A stretch of 13,198 nucleotides of DNA from a bacterium. GTDB taxonomy: Bacteria > Pseudomonadota > Gammaproteobacteria > Burkholderiales > Methylophilaceae. The stretch is taken from assembly GCA_027310505.1 (NCBI GenBank), contig DAIDAS010000069.1, positions 1 through 13,198 of the forward strand. The letters are read 5' to 3'. The translations under genes were made by a program, and so were the position numbers. Below the pieces are notes generated by a model, which worked only from the letters and a program-made list of their open reading frames with translations, made no database searches and was not told the origin of the DNA. How positions within the stretch are numbered: position 1 is the first letter of the stretch; every line of letters starts with the position of its first letter. Positions 6,389 to 13,198 of the stretch are shown piece by piece.

Positions 6389-8458
6389 TTACTTAACGCG
6401 CATGCCCGGTTGTGCGCCGACATCGGGAGACAGGATATAAGGCCCGCCTCGCTCGTCGCTGGCTGCCAGCACCATGCCTTCCGAGAGGCCGAACTTCATC
6501 TTGCGCGGTGCGAGGTTGGCGACCATGACCGTCAACCGGCCCACCAGCGTCGCCGGGTCATAGGCTGACTTGATGCCGGCAAACACCTGACGCGGCTTGT
6601 CCTCACCGATATCCAGCGTGAGTTTAAGCAGCTTTTCGGCACCTTCGACATGCTCGGCATTGGCGATACGGGCGATACGCAGGTCAACCCTGGCAAAGTC
6701 ATCAATTGAGATGAACGGCTCCCAGTCCTTTTCAGCCGCCGCCACGTCAGCCTTGGCCTCGTTTTGCTGATGCGCCGCATGGCGTTGCTCGGAATGCGCC
6801 TGCGGGGTCGGCTGCAGACTTTCCTTGTTGGCTTCGACCATGGCTTCGATCTGTTTGGGGTCGATTCTGGTCGCGAGATGCTGGTAGACGTTGATCGCAT
6901 GCCCATCTACCAAGGGCTGCGCCGTATGCGCCCAATGCAACGGGGGAGTATTAAGAAATGCTTCGACCGAAGCTGCCAGATGCGGCAACACGGGTTTGAG
7001 ATACAACGTCAGCAAGCGGAACATTTCCAGCGCCTCGGAACAAACCACGTGCAGATTGACCTCTTGCCCTTCCTTTTTGGCCATATCCCACGGCGCTGCC
7101 CCAGCAACATAGCCGTTAGCCTTATCCGCCAGAGACATGATCTCACGCAAGGCGCGACCATAATCGCGGTTTTCATAACATTCGGAAATCATTGGCGCCG
7201 CATTGCGCATGTCGTCAATGACAGAGTTGGCACCTGCCGCACGAATCTTGCCATCAAATCGCTTGGTGATAAAACCAGCCGTACGGCTGGCAATATTGAC
7301 GTACTTACCAATCAGGTCAGAATTCACCCGGGCGACAAAGTCTTCCAGGTTGAGGTCGATGTCTTCCATCGTACCGTTCAGCTTGGCCGCGTAGTAATAG
7401 CGCAAATATTCCGGGTTCTTCACCTGCTCCAGATAGCTGCGGGCGGTAATGAAGGTGCCGCGCGACTTCGACATCTTCTCGCCGTTTACCGTCAGGAAGC
7501 CATGGGCATAGATGTTGGTCGGGGTGCGATAACCGGAATTTTCCAGCGTGGCTGGCCAGAACAAAGCATGGAAATACAGGATGTCCTTGCCGATGAAGTG
7601 ATACAGCTCGGTGGTCGAACCTTTTTTCCAATACTCGTCGAAATCCAGCCCGTTCTTCGCACACAGGTTCTTGAAGCTGGCCATGTAGCCGATTGGTGCA
7701 TCCAGCCACACATAGAAATACTTGCCCGGCGCATCGGGAATCTCGAAGCCGAAATACGGCGCATCACGCGACATATCCCAGTCCGAGAGGCCGGAGGCAA
7801 ACCACTCACCCATTTTGTTGGCGGCTTCGGCCTGCAAATGGCCGTCACGCGTCCACGCTTGCAGGAAGTCTGCACACTCGGAAAGTTTGAAGAAGTAATG
7901 TTCGGTTTCCTTGCGTACCGGCGTTGCGCCCGATACGGCGGAGAACGGGTTGATCAGCTCGGTCGGGCTGTAGGTCGCGCCGCATACTTCGCAGGAATCG
8001 CCGTACTGGTCCTTGGCGTGGCACTTGGGGCACTCGCCCTTGATGAAGCGATCCGGCAGGAACATGTTCTTGACCGGGTCGTAATACTGTTCGATGGTGC
8101 GGGTGGCAATTTTGCCGTTGGCCTTGAGCGCCTTGTAGATCGTGCTTGCCAGCTCACGATTCTCTTCGGAGTTGGTCGAGTAATAATTGTCGAACTCGAC
8201 CAGGAAATCGCGAAAATCCGCACTGTGCTCACCATGCACCCGTGCGATCAGCGCTTCAGGGGTGATGCCCTCTTTTTCGGCCCTGAGCATGATCGGAGTA
8301 CCATGCGTATCGTCGGCGCAGACGTAATGCACCTCGTTCCCCTGCATTTTCTGGAAACGCACCCAGATATCCGTCTGGATATACTCGACCAGATGGCCGA
8401 GGTGAATGCTGCCATTGGCATAGGGCAACGCAGATGTAACAAGAATTTTGCGGGTCAT
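6389..8458 (-). CDS. metG: Methionyl-tRNA synthetase
   Basis: MetG charges tRNA-Met and initiator tRNA with methionine in the cytosol. The 689-residue product is slightly longer than E. coli MetG (677). The class I HIGH motif is HLGH at 19-22 and the KMSKS loop is at 328-332. The zinc knuckle of the connecting peptide is complete, with Cys143, Cys146, Cys156 and Cys159 (CPKC, CEVC). A linker rich in Gln/Ala/Glu (about 550-585) joins the C-terminal tRNA-binding OB domain (about 590-689, VDLRIARI to GAQPGMRVK). The start at 8458 (MTRKILVTSALPYANGS) matches the family; an upstream ATG at 8491 would add 11 unrelated residues. No clear Shine-Dalgarno precedes 8458. The gene is divergent from apbC and may be followed on the same transcript by the glycine-zipper gene. 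Confidence 0.98.
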   Translation of the reverse strand: MTRKILVTSALPYANGSIHLGHLVEYIQTDIWVRFQKMQGNEVHYVCADDTHGTPIMLRAEKEGITPEALIARVHGEHSADFRDFLVEFDNYYSTNSEENRELASTIYKALKANGKIATRTIEQYYDPVKNMFLPDRFIKGECPKCHAKDQYGDSCEVCGATYSPTELINPFSAVSGATPVRKETEHYFFKLSECADFLQAWTRDGHLQAEAANKMGEWFASGLSDWDMSRDAPYFGFEIPDAPGKYFYVWLDAPIGYMASFKNLCAKNGLDFDEYWKKGSTTELYHFIGKDILYFHALFWPATLENSGYRTPTNIYAHGFLTVNGEKMSKSRGTFITARSYLEQVKNPEYLRYYYAAKLNGTMEDIDLNLEDFVARVNSDLIGKYVNIASRTAGFITKRFDGKIRAAGANSVIDDMRNAAPMISECYENRDYGRALREIMSLADKANGYVAGAAPWDMAKKEGQEVNLHVVCSEALEMFRLLTLYLKPVLPHLAASVEAFLNTPPLHWAHTAQPLVDGHAINVYQHLATRIDPKQIEAMVEANKESLQPTPQAHSEQRHAAHQQNEAKADVAAAEKDWEPFISIDDFARVDLRIARIANAEHVEGAEKLLKLTLDIGEDKPRQVFAGIKSAYDPATLVGRLTVMVANLAPRKMKFGLSEGMVLAASDERGGPYILSPDVGAQPGMRVK

Positions 8459-8477
8459 GAGCAGGTTGAATATGCAG

Positions 8478-8507
8478 AAAAATGCCGTCATTTTAGCAAA
8501 TGACGGC
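8478..8507 (-). terminator. Terminator-like hairpin in the metG leader (possible attenuator)
   Basis: A perfect inverted repeat with 10-bp arms (GCCGTCATTT at 8484-8493 and AAATGACGGC at 8498-8507) has a 4-base loop. On the minus strand it is followed one base later by five T residues (8482-8478). That is the form of an intrinsic terminator, placed 25 bases before the metG start codon with no upstream minus-strand gene to end. It could act as an attenuator or simply be one of three related operators. Function is inferred. Confidence 0.5.
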
Positions 8508-8568
8508 CCATCACAGCGTCATTTTAGAAAATGCCACAAAACTTATAGTGTCATTCTCAAATGACGGA
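8484..8568. repeat. Three phased related palindromes between metG and apbC
   Basis: Three dyads share the form GTCATTTTAGnAAATGAC. Unit 1 spans 8487-8504 within a perfect 24-bp repeat at 8484-8507. Unit 2 (8518-8535) has one mismatched pair in 8-bp arms. Unit 3 (8550-8565) has GTCATT and AATGAC arms and a shorter centre. Their centres are at 8495.5, 8526.5 and 8557.5, exactly 31 bp apart, close to three helical turns. The pattern fits cooperative binding of a dimeric regulator on one face of the DNA. The regulator is not identified. An extragenic palindromic repeat family is the main alternative. Confidence 0.75.
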
Positions 8569-8589
8569 ACATCGCAGATAAGCTAAAAT
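8561..8589 (+). promoter_or_regulatory. Candidate sigma-70 promoter of apbC
   Basis: A -35-like ATGACG (8561-8566, four of six matches to TTGACA) is separated by 17 bp from a -10-like TAAAAT (8584-8589). The start would be near 8596, giving a leader of about 29 bases. The -35 overlaps the right arm of the third palindrome, so a protein bound there could block or alter the promoter. A second A/T-rich candidate -10 (TATATT, 8595-8600) lacks a partner. Confidence 0.5.
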
Positions 8590-8624
8590 TACCCTATATT
8601 TTTACTCAGGAATTAGCTTTAACC

Positions 8625-9713
8625 ATGTCGCTCTCCGAACTTCAAATCCAGACCGCCCTCAAGGAAATCAACGATCCCAATACCGGCAAGGACTTTATCG
8701 CATCCAAGGCCGCCCGCAACATCCGTATCGATGGCAACAATGTGGCCCTTGATATCGTGCTGGGCTATCCGTCGAGGTCGGTGGCCGCGGATATCCAGGC
8801 ACTGTTGCAGAACAAGCTGAAGAGCATCCCTGGAGTCGGCAGTGTGTTCGTCAACGTGACCAGCAAGATCGTGGCGCATACGGTACAGCGCGGCGTCCAG
8901 TTGTTGCCGAAGGTCAAAAACATTATCGCGGTCGCCTCCGGCAAAGGCGGCGTGGGCAAATCCACCACAGCCGTCAACCTGGCGCTGGCGCTGGCCGCCG
9001 AAGGTGCAAGCGTGGGCATTCTGGACGCCGACATTTACGGCCCTTCCCAGCCGCAAATGCTGGGCATCAGCGCCCGCCCGGAAAGCGCGGACGGCAAGAG
9101 CATGGAGCCGCTGGAGCGCTATGGCATCCAGGCCATGTCCATCGGCTTCCTGATCGACACGGACACCCCCATGGTGTGGCGCGGCCCGATGGTCACTGGC
9201 GCACTGGAACAACTGTTGCGCGAAACCAACTGGCGCGACCTGGATTATCTCGTCATCGACCTGCCTCCCGGCACTGGCGATATCCAGCTCACCCTGTCGC
9301 AAAAAGTGCCGGTTACGGGCGCCGTGATCGTCACCACCCCGCAGGACATCGCACTGCTGGATGCACGCAAGGGGCTGAAAATGTTCGAAAAGGTCGGCAT
9401 TCCCATCATCGGCATCGTAGAGAACATGAGCACCCACATTTGCAGCCAATGCGGGCATGAAGAACACATTTTCGGCGCCGGCGGCGGCGAACAAATGTGC
9501 CAGGACTACAACGTCGAACTGCTGGGTGCCTTGCCGCTCGATATCAAGATCCGCGAGCAGGCCGATGGCGGCATGCCTAGCGTAGTCGCCGAACCGGACG
9601 GCAAGATCGCGGCAGTATACAAGCAGATCGCCCGCCGCACCGCGGTCAAGCTCTCGGAAATGAGCCTGGATCACAGTAGTAAGTTCCCGAACATCGTCAT
9701 CCAGAACACCTGA
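8625..9713 (+). CDS. apbC: Mrp/ApbC-family iron-sulfur cluster carrier ATPase
   Basis: ApbC (Mrp) is a cytosolic P-loop ATPase that binds and transfers [4Fe-4S] clusters to apo-enzymes. The 362-residue product has an N-terminal MIP18/DUF59 domain (about residues 1-85). The ATPase domain carries the deviant Walker A motif SGKGGVGKS (Gly106-Ser113), the Walker B-like DYLVIDLPPGTGD, and switch residues in LDADIYGPSQP. The cluster-bridging pair is Cys273/Cys276 (CSQC) in the NMSTHICSQCGHEEHIFG region. These features are complete, so it should be active. AGGA at 8608-8611 is 13 bases from the ATG, a long spacing. The gene is divergent from metG and 21 bases ahead of the DUF218 gene, probably in one unit. 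Confidence 0.96.
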   Translation: MSLSELQIQTALKEINDPNTGKDFIASKAARNIRIDGNNVALDIVLGYPSRSVAADIQALLQNKLKSIPGVGSVFVNVTSKIVAHTVQRGVQLLPKVKNIIAVASGKGGVGKSTTAVNLALALAAEGASVGILDADIYGPSQPQMLGISARPESADGKSMEPLERYGIQAMSIGFLIDTDTPMVWRGPMVTGALEQLLRETNWRDLDYLVIDLPPGTGDIQLTLSQKVPVTGAVIVTTPQDIALLDARKGLKMFEKVGIPIIGIVENMSTHICSQCGHEEHIFGAGGGEQMCQDYNVELLGALPLDIKIREQADGGMPSVVAEPDGKIAAVYKQIARRTAVKLSEMSLDHSSKFPNIVIQNT

Positions 9714-9734
9714 CCTCGAGCCCAGTTCACCGGG

Positions 9735-10415
9735 ATGATGCTCAGGTCAATATCACACCATGCGAGGCTGCTGTTTTCGTTGAGGTTTCTGCCTCGCTGG
9801 ATGCGCGTGACGGTTTACGTCGCAACGACTTGTGCGCTGCTGTGCTACATCGGCCTATGGCTGGTGGTGCGATCGTATGCGCATGAAGTATTGGCAAATC
9901 CTCCGACGCGCCCGGCCGAAGCCGCCCTGATACTGGGATCGCGCGCTTATCTGGATGATGCGCCCAACCCTTGCCTGGTCGGGCGCGTCGAAGCCGGCTT
10001 CGATCTCGCAAGGCATGGCATGGCTTCGACGCTTGTCATGTCAGGTGGAACCGACCGCGAGGATGGCAGGGTCGAAGCAGAAACCATGCGGAGCATTGCA
10101 CTTGAAAATGGCTTCGAAGGCCGCGTCCTTCTTGAATCTCAATCGCGCTCCACACGGGAAAATTTCATGCTTTCACGACCGCTTTTGCAATCGGCAGGGA
10201 TCAAAAGCGTCATCGTCGTGACAGAACCCTATCACCTCTGGCGCGCGAAAAAGCTCGTTCAGGCAACCGCCTTTGATCGCGACTTCGACGTACAGCTCAA
10301 AGCCGCTCCGAGCCAATGCTGGCAATCCTGGGGGATGTTTTACAAAGGCTCGCTGCGCGAACCCCTGGCGATCATCTACAACTACGCCAGGGGCCATTTA
10401 AGCCGTACGGAGTAG
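9735..10415 (+). CDS. YdcF/SanA-like DUF218 membrane-anchored protein
   Basis: DUF218 proteins are envelope proteins of unsettled biochemical role; E. coli SanA and ElyC affect envelope integrity. The 226-residue product has a basic N terminus, one transmembrane segment (about residues 25-45, YVATTCALLCYIGLWLVV) and a Rossmann-like DUF218 domain (about 60-220). Family motifs seen are ALILGS, VMSGGTDRE, ESQSRSTREN and VVTEPYHLWRA. Start choice is uncertain: ATGs at 9735 and 9738 have only a weak GGG upstream, and ATG 9801 would still leave the membrane segment. It follows apbC closely and may be co-transcribed. Paralogues in this family are hard to tell apart, so no symbol is given. Confidence 0.85.
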   Translation: MMLRSISHHARLLFSLRFLPRWMRVTVYVATTCALLCYIGLWLVVRSYAHEVLANPPTRPAEAALILGSRAYLDDAPNPCLVGRVEAGFDLARHGMASTLVMSGGTDREDGRVEAETMRSIALENGFEGRVLLESQSRSTRENFMLSRPLLQSAGIKSVIVVTEPYHLWRAKKLVQATAFDRDFDVQLKAAPSQCWQSWGMFYKGSLREPLAIIYNYARGHLSRTE

Positions 10416-10488
10416 TTTCGTTCGCCGCTCACGACAAAACATGGCAACGCGCATACCTTCCACGCGCAAAACCACCGACTGACCCCAG

Positions 10489-10502
10489 ACCATCATGATG
10501 GT
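10489..10502. repeat. 14-bp perfect palindrome upstream of aroG
   Basis: ACCATCATGATGGT reads the same on both strands. It ends 22 bases before the aroG -10 candidate, where an operator could cover the -35 region. It does not match the TyrR box pattern (TGTAAA-N6-TTTACA). Role is unknown. Confidence 0.4.
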
Positions 10503-10524
10503 GTCGCCGCCAGCCCCGATGCGG

Positions 10525-10530
10525 TAAAAT
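10525..10530 (+). promoter_or_regulatory. Possible -10 element for aroG
   Basis: TAAAAT in the context GCGGTAAAATGCC lies 43 bases before ATG 10574, leaving a leader of about 37 bases. No convincing -35 is seen at 17 bp (TGTCGC). The leader contains a short perfect hairpin (TCGGCC-AAC-GGCCGA, 10545-10559). Confidence 0.4.
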
Positions 10531-10573
10531 GCCGCTCTTTGCTTTCGGCCAACGGCCGACCATGGGTCGAACT

Positions 10574-11662
<1,089 letters not shown>

Positions 11663-11709
11663 CCATCCATTTCCCTGCAAAATTCATACAAATCTCCGGC
11701 CACGCGCCT

Positions 11710-11715
11710 TATAAT
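11710..11715 (+). promoter_or_regulatory. -10 element for dcd
   Basis: A consensus TATAAT sits 38 bases before the dcd ATG in the 91-base gap after aroG. The best -35 at 17 bp is TACAAA (11687-11692), a weak match. The start would be near 11722. No intrinsic terminator for aroG was seen in this gap. Confidence 0.55.
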
Positions 11716-11753
11716 GCCCCCTCATTTTCAGTCACTTAGATAATCCAGCGACC

Positions 11754-12326
11754 ATGAGCATCAAATCCGACAAATGGATCCGCCGTATGGCGGAACAACA
11801 CGGCATGATCGAGCCGTTCGAGCCCCATCAGGTCAAAGAGGCCAACGGCCACAAACTGGTGTCTTACGGGACATCGAGCTACGGCTACGACATCCGCTGC
11901 TCCAGCGAATTCAAACTGTTCACCAACCTCAACAGCACGATTGTCGACCCCAAGAACTTCGACCCGAACTCCTTTGTCGAGGTGGATGCCGATTACTGCA
12001 TCATTCCACCCAATTCGTTTGCGCTGGCCCGTACCGTCGAATATTTCCGCATTCCGCGCAACGTGCTTACCGTGTGCCTGGGCAAATCCACCTATGCTCG
12101 CTGCGGCATCATCGTCAACGTGACCCCGTTCGAGCCGGAATGGGAAGGCTACGTAACGCTGGAATTCAGCAACACCACGCCGCTGCCCGCCAAAATTTAC
12201 GCCAACGAAGGCTGCGCCCAGGTGCTGTTTTTCGAAGCGGATGAAGATGACGTGTGCGAGACCTCCTACAAGGATCGCGGCGGCAAGTACCAGGGCCAGC
12301 ACGGCGTCACCCTGCCAAAGATATGA
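11754..12326 (+). CDS. dcd: dCTP deaminase
   Basis: Dcd deaminates dCTP to dUTP, feeding dTTP synthesis through dUTPase and thymidylate synthase. The 190-residue product has the family length. The motifs are LGKSTYARCGIIVNVTPFEP (nucleotide-binding GKS-AR and core), followed by EWEGYVTLEFSNTTPLPAK with the catalytic glutamate in TLEF, and the C-terminal KYQGQHGVTLPKI lid. The N-terminal form (MSIKSDKWIRRMAEQHGMI) is the version seen in betaproteobacteria rather than the enterobacterial one. Its stop overlaps the next gene as ATGA. pyrF elsewhere in the window belongs to the same wider pyrimidine metabolism but is in a separate unit. Confidence 0.97.
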   Translation: MSIKSDKWIRRMAEQHGMIEPFEPHQVKEANGHKLVSYGTSSYGYDIRCSSEFKLFTNLNSTIVDPKNFDPNSFVEVDADYCIIPPNSFALARTVEYFRIPRNVLTVCLGKSTYARCGIIVNVTPFEPEWEGYVTLEFSNTTPLPAKIYANEGCAQVLFFEADEDDVCETSYKDRGGKYQGQHGVTLPKI

Positions 12327-12550
12327 GCACCGACGTCCCGGACATCGTCTGGCGCGGCCCGCTTGGCCAGATCATCGCCTGTATCGAAAAGAACAAGGTC
12401 ATGCGCGAAAACCTGGAGGAAATCCGCCAGGTCTGCCAGGATGCACTCGAGGATGCAGTGCTGATGGGCTGCGACGAACGCCAGTTCCGCAGCGTACTCG
12501 CTGAAATTGTCGCAGGCCTCGTCAACCCCTACCCCCCGCAAGATTCCTAG
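12323..12550 (+). CDS. Conserved-looking 75-residue protein of unknown function
   Basis: The product starts MSTDVPDIVWRGPLGQIIAC and is not recognised. It is soluble, with no signal or membrane segment. It is predicted mostly alpha-helical (GQIIACIEKNKVMRENLEEI then DALEDAVLMGCDERQF) and ends in Pro-rich NPYPPQDS. There are three cysteines (residues 20, 39, 50) without a CxxC pair. The ATG overlaps the dcd stop (ATGA, 12323-12326) and the stop lies 10 bases before the decarboxylase gene, so it is placed as the middle gene of a three-gene unit. The tight spacing and codon use like its neighbours support a real gene. An in-frame ATG at 12254 inside dcd is rejected in favour of the coupled start. 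Confidence 0.7.
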   Translation: MSTDVPDIVWRGPLGQIIACIEKNKVMRENLEEIRQVCQDALEDAVLMGCDERQFRSVLAEIVAGLVNPYPPQDS

Positions 12551-12560
12551 AGGGCCTCCC

Positions 12561-13198
12561 ATGAAATTCCGCTTCCCTGTCGTCATCATCGACGAAGACT
12601 TCCGCTCCGAGAACGCCTCAGGTCTCGGCATCCGCGTCCTGGCCAAGGCCATCGAAGATGAAGGGTTCGAGGTACTGGGTGTCACCAGCTATGGCGACCT
12701 GACCTCCTTCGCCCAGCAGCAGAGTCGTGCCTCGGCGTTCATCCTGTCCATTGACGACGAGGAATTTGTCGGGGGATCAGAGACCGCGCTGGCAACTCTA
12801 CGCAAGTTCGTGGAAGAAATTCGCTACCGCAACGAGGAGATTCCCATCTTCCTGCATGGCGAAACGCGCACTTCGCGCCACATCCCCAACGATGTCCTGC
12901 GCGAACTGCACGGCTTCATCCACATGAACGAGGATACGCCGGAATTCGTGGCTCGCTATATCGTGCGTGAAGCCCGCACATATCTGGATTCGCTGCCGCC
13001 GCCATTCTTCCGCGCGCTGACCCATTACGCCGCGGACGGTTCGTATTCCTGGCACTGCCCCGGCCACTCCGGTGGCGTGGCATTCCTCAAATCGCCGGTC
13101 GGCCAGATGTTCCACCAGTTTTTCGGCGAAAACATGCTGCGCGCCGATGTGTGCAATGCCGTCGACGAACTCGGCCAATTGCTCGACCATACCGGTCC
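12561..13198 (+). CDS. Orn/Lys/Arg decarboxylase (PLP-dependent), 3'-truncated
   Basis: Members of this family decarboxylate arginine, lysine or ornithine with PLP, for polyamine synthesis or acid resistance. The first 212 codons are present of a family usually near 750. They give the N-terminal response-regulator-like wing domain (residues 1-130; FPVVIIDEDFRSENASGLG at the start) and then the beginning of the PLP fold. Trp164 opens WHCPGHSGGVAFLKSPVGQ, followed by FFGENMLRADVCNAVDELGQ. These are hallmark family motifs. The lysine that binds PLP lies beyond the edge. AGAGGG at 12549-12554 is 6 bases from the ATG. Substrate cannot be decided from this part; arginine (adiA-like) is the commonest annotation next to dcd in betaproteobacteria, from memory. 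Confidence 0.92.
   Translation, partial: MKFRFPVVIIDEDFRSENASGLGIRVLAKAIEDEGFEVLGVTSYGDLTSFAQQQSRASAFILSIDDEEFVGGSETALATLRKFVEEIRYRNEEIPIFLHGETRTSRHIPNDVLRELHGFIHMNEDTPEFVARYIVREARTYLDSLPPPFFRALTHYAADGSYSWHCPGHSGGVAFLKSPVGQMFHQFFGENMLRADVCNAVDELGQLLDHTG

Noticed and set aside
6764..8503. Long open frame (579 codons) on the plus strand opposite metG
   Set aside because: It mirrors an intact methionyl-tRNA synthetase with all motifs, and its own product looks like no protein family.
8554..8565. Fur box in the metG-apbC spacer
   Set aside because: The arms are TCATT..AATGA, the opposite orientation to the Fur consensus (AATGAtaaTCATT), and the spacing differs.
8484..8568. CRISPR-like array in the metG-apbC spacer
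   Set aside because: The repeats are imperfect 16-24 bp palindromes with 13-15 bp spacers and only three units, with no cas genes; an operator or hairpin array fits better.
8619..9674. Long minus-strand frame opposite apbC
   Set aside because: Antisense shadow of a clear Mrp/ApbC gene; composition is His/Gln/Asp-rich noise.

Overview
The window reads as a stretch of ordinary chromosomal backbone from a betaproteobacterium. The proteins look most like those of the Nitrosomonadales (methylotroph or iron/sulfur-oxidiser relatives). This rests on the gene order rpsA-ihfB-lapA-lapB-pyrF-ugd, the form of the dCTP deaminase next to an Orn/Lys/Arg decarboxylase, and a fairly high, even GC content. 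The lineage is an inference from remembered family resemblance; no search was run. No insertion sequence, phage gene, CRISPR array, tRNA or rRNA was seen.

Layout. Positions 1-1762 hold the 3' part of rpsA (ribosomal protein S1) and ihfB, closed by a strong intrinsic terminator. Positions 1807-5279 are a tight plus-strand cluster: lapA, lapB, pyrF and ugd, with short gaps or an ATGA overlap. A ComEA-like secreted helix-hairpin-helix protein follows at 5370-5795 and ends at a symmetrical terminator (5812-5838). That terminator also suits the convergent minus-strand unit, made of metG (8458 to 6389) and a small exported glycine-zipper protein (6360 to 5860). From a 166-bp divergent spacer at 8459-8624 the plus strand carries apbC/mrp (Fe-S carrier) and a DUF218 (YdcF/SanA-like) membrane-anchored protein. 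Then come aroG (DAHP synthase), dcd, a 75-residue protein of unknown function overlapping dcd, and the start of an Orn/Lys/Arg decarboxylase gene that runs off the right edge.

How the genes fit together. rpsA/ihfB is translation and nucleoid housekeeping. lapAB controls LPS synthesis through LpxC turnover, and ugd supplies UDP-glucuronate for surface sugars, so the lapA-ugd cluster joins envelope sugar control with pyrimidine nucleotide synthesis (pyrF). metG, apbC, aroG and dcd are core metabolism.

The most interesting non-coding signal is in the metG-apbC spacer. Three related palindromes (consensus GTCATTTTAGnAAATGAC) have centres exactly 31 bp apart, about three helical turns. The one nearest apbC overlaps a plausible -35 element. 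The one nearest metG is a perfect 10-bp-arm hairpin followed by a T-run on the metG strand, so it resembles an attenuator. No clearly new multi-gene system was found.
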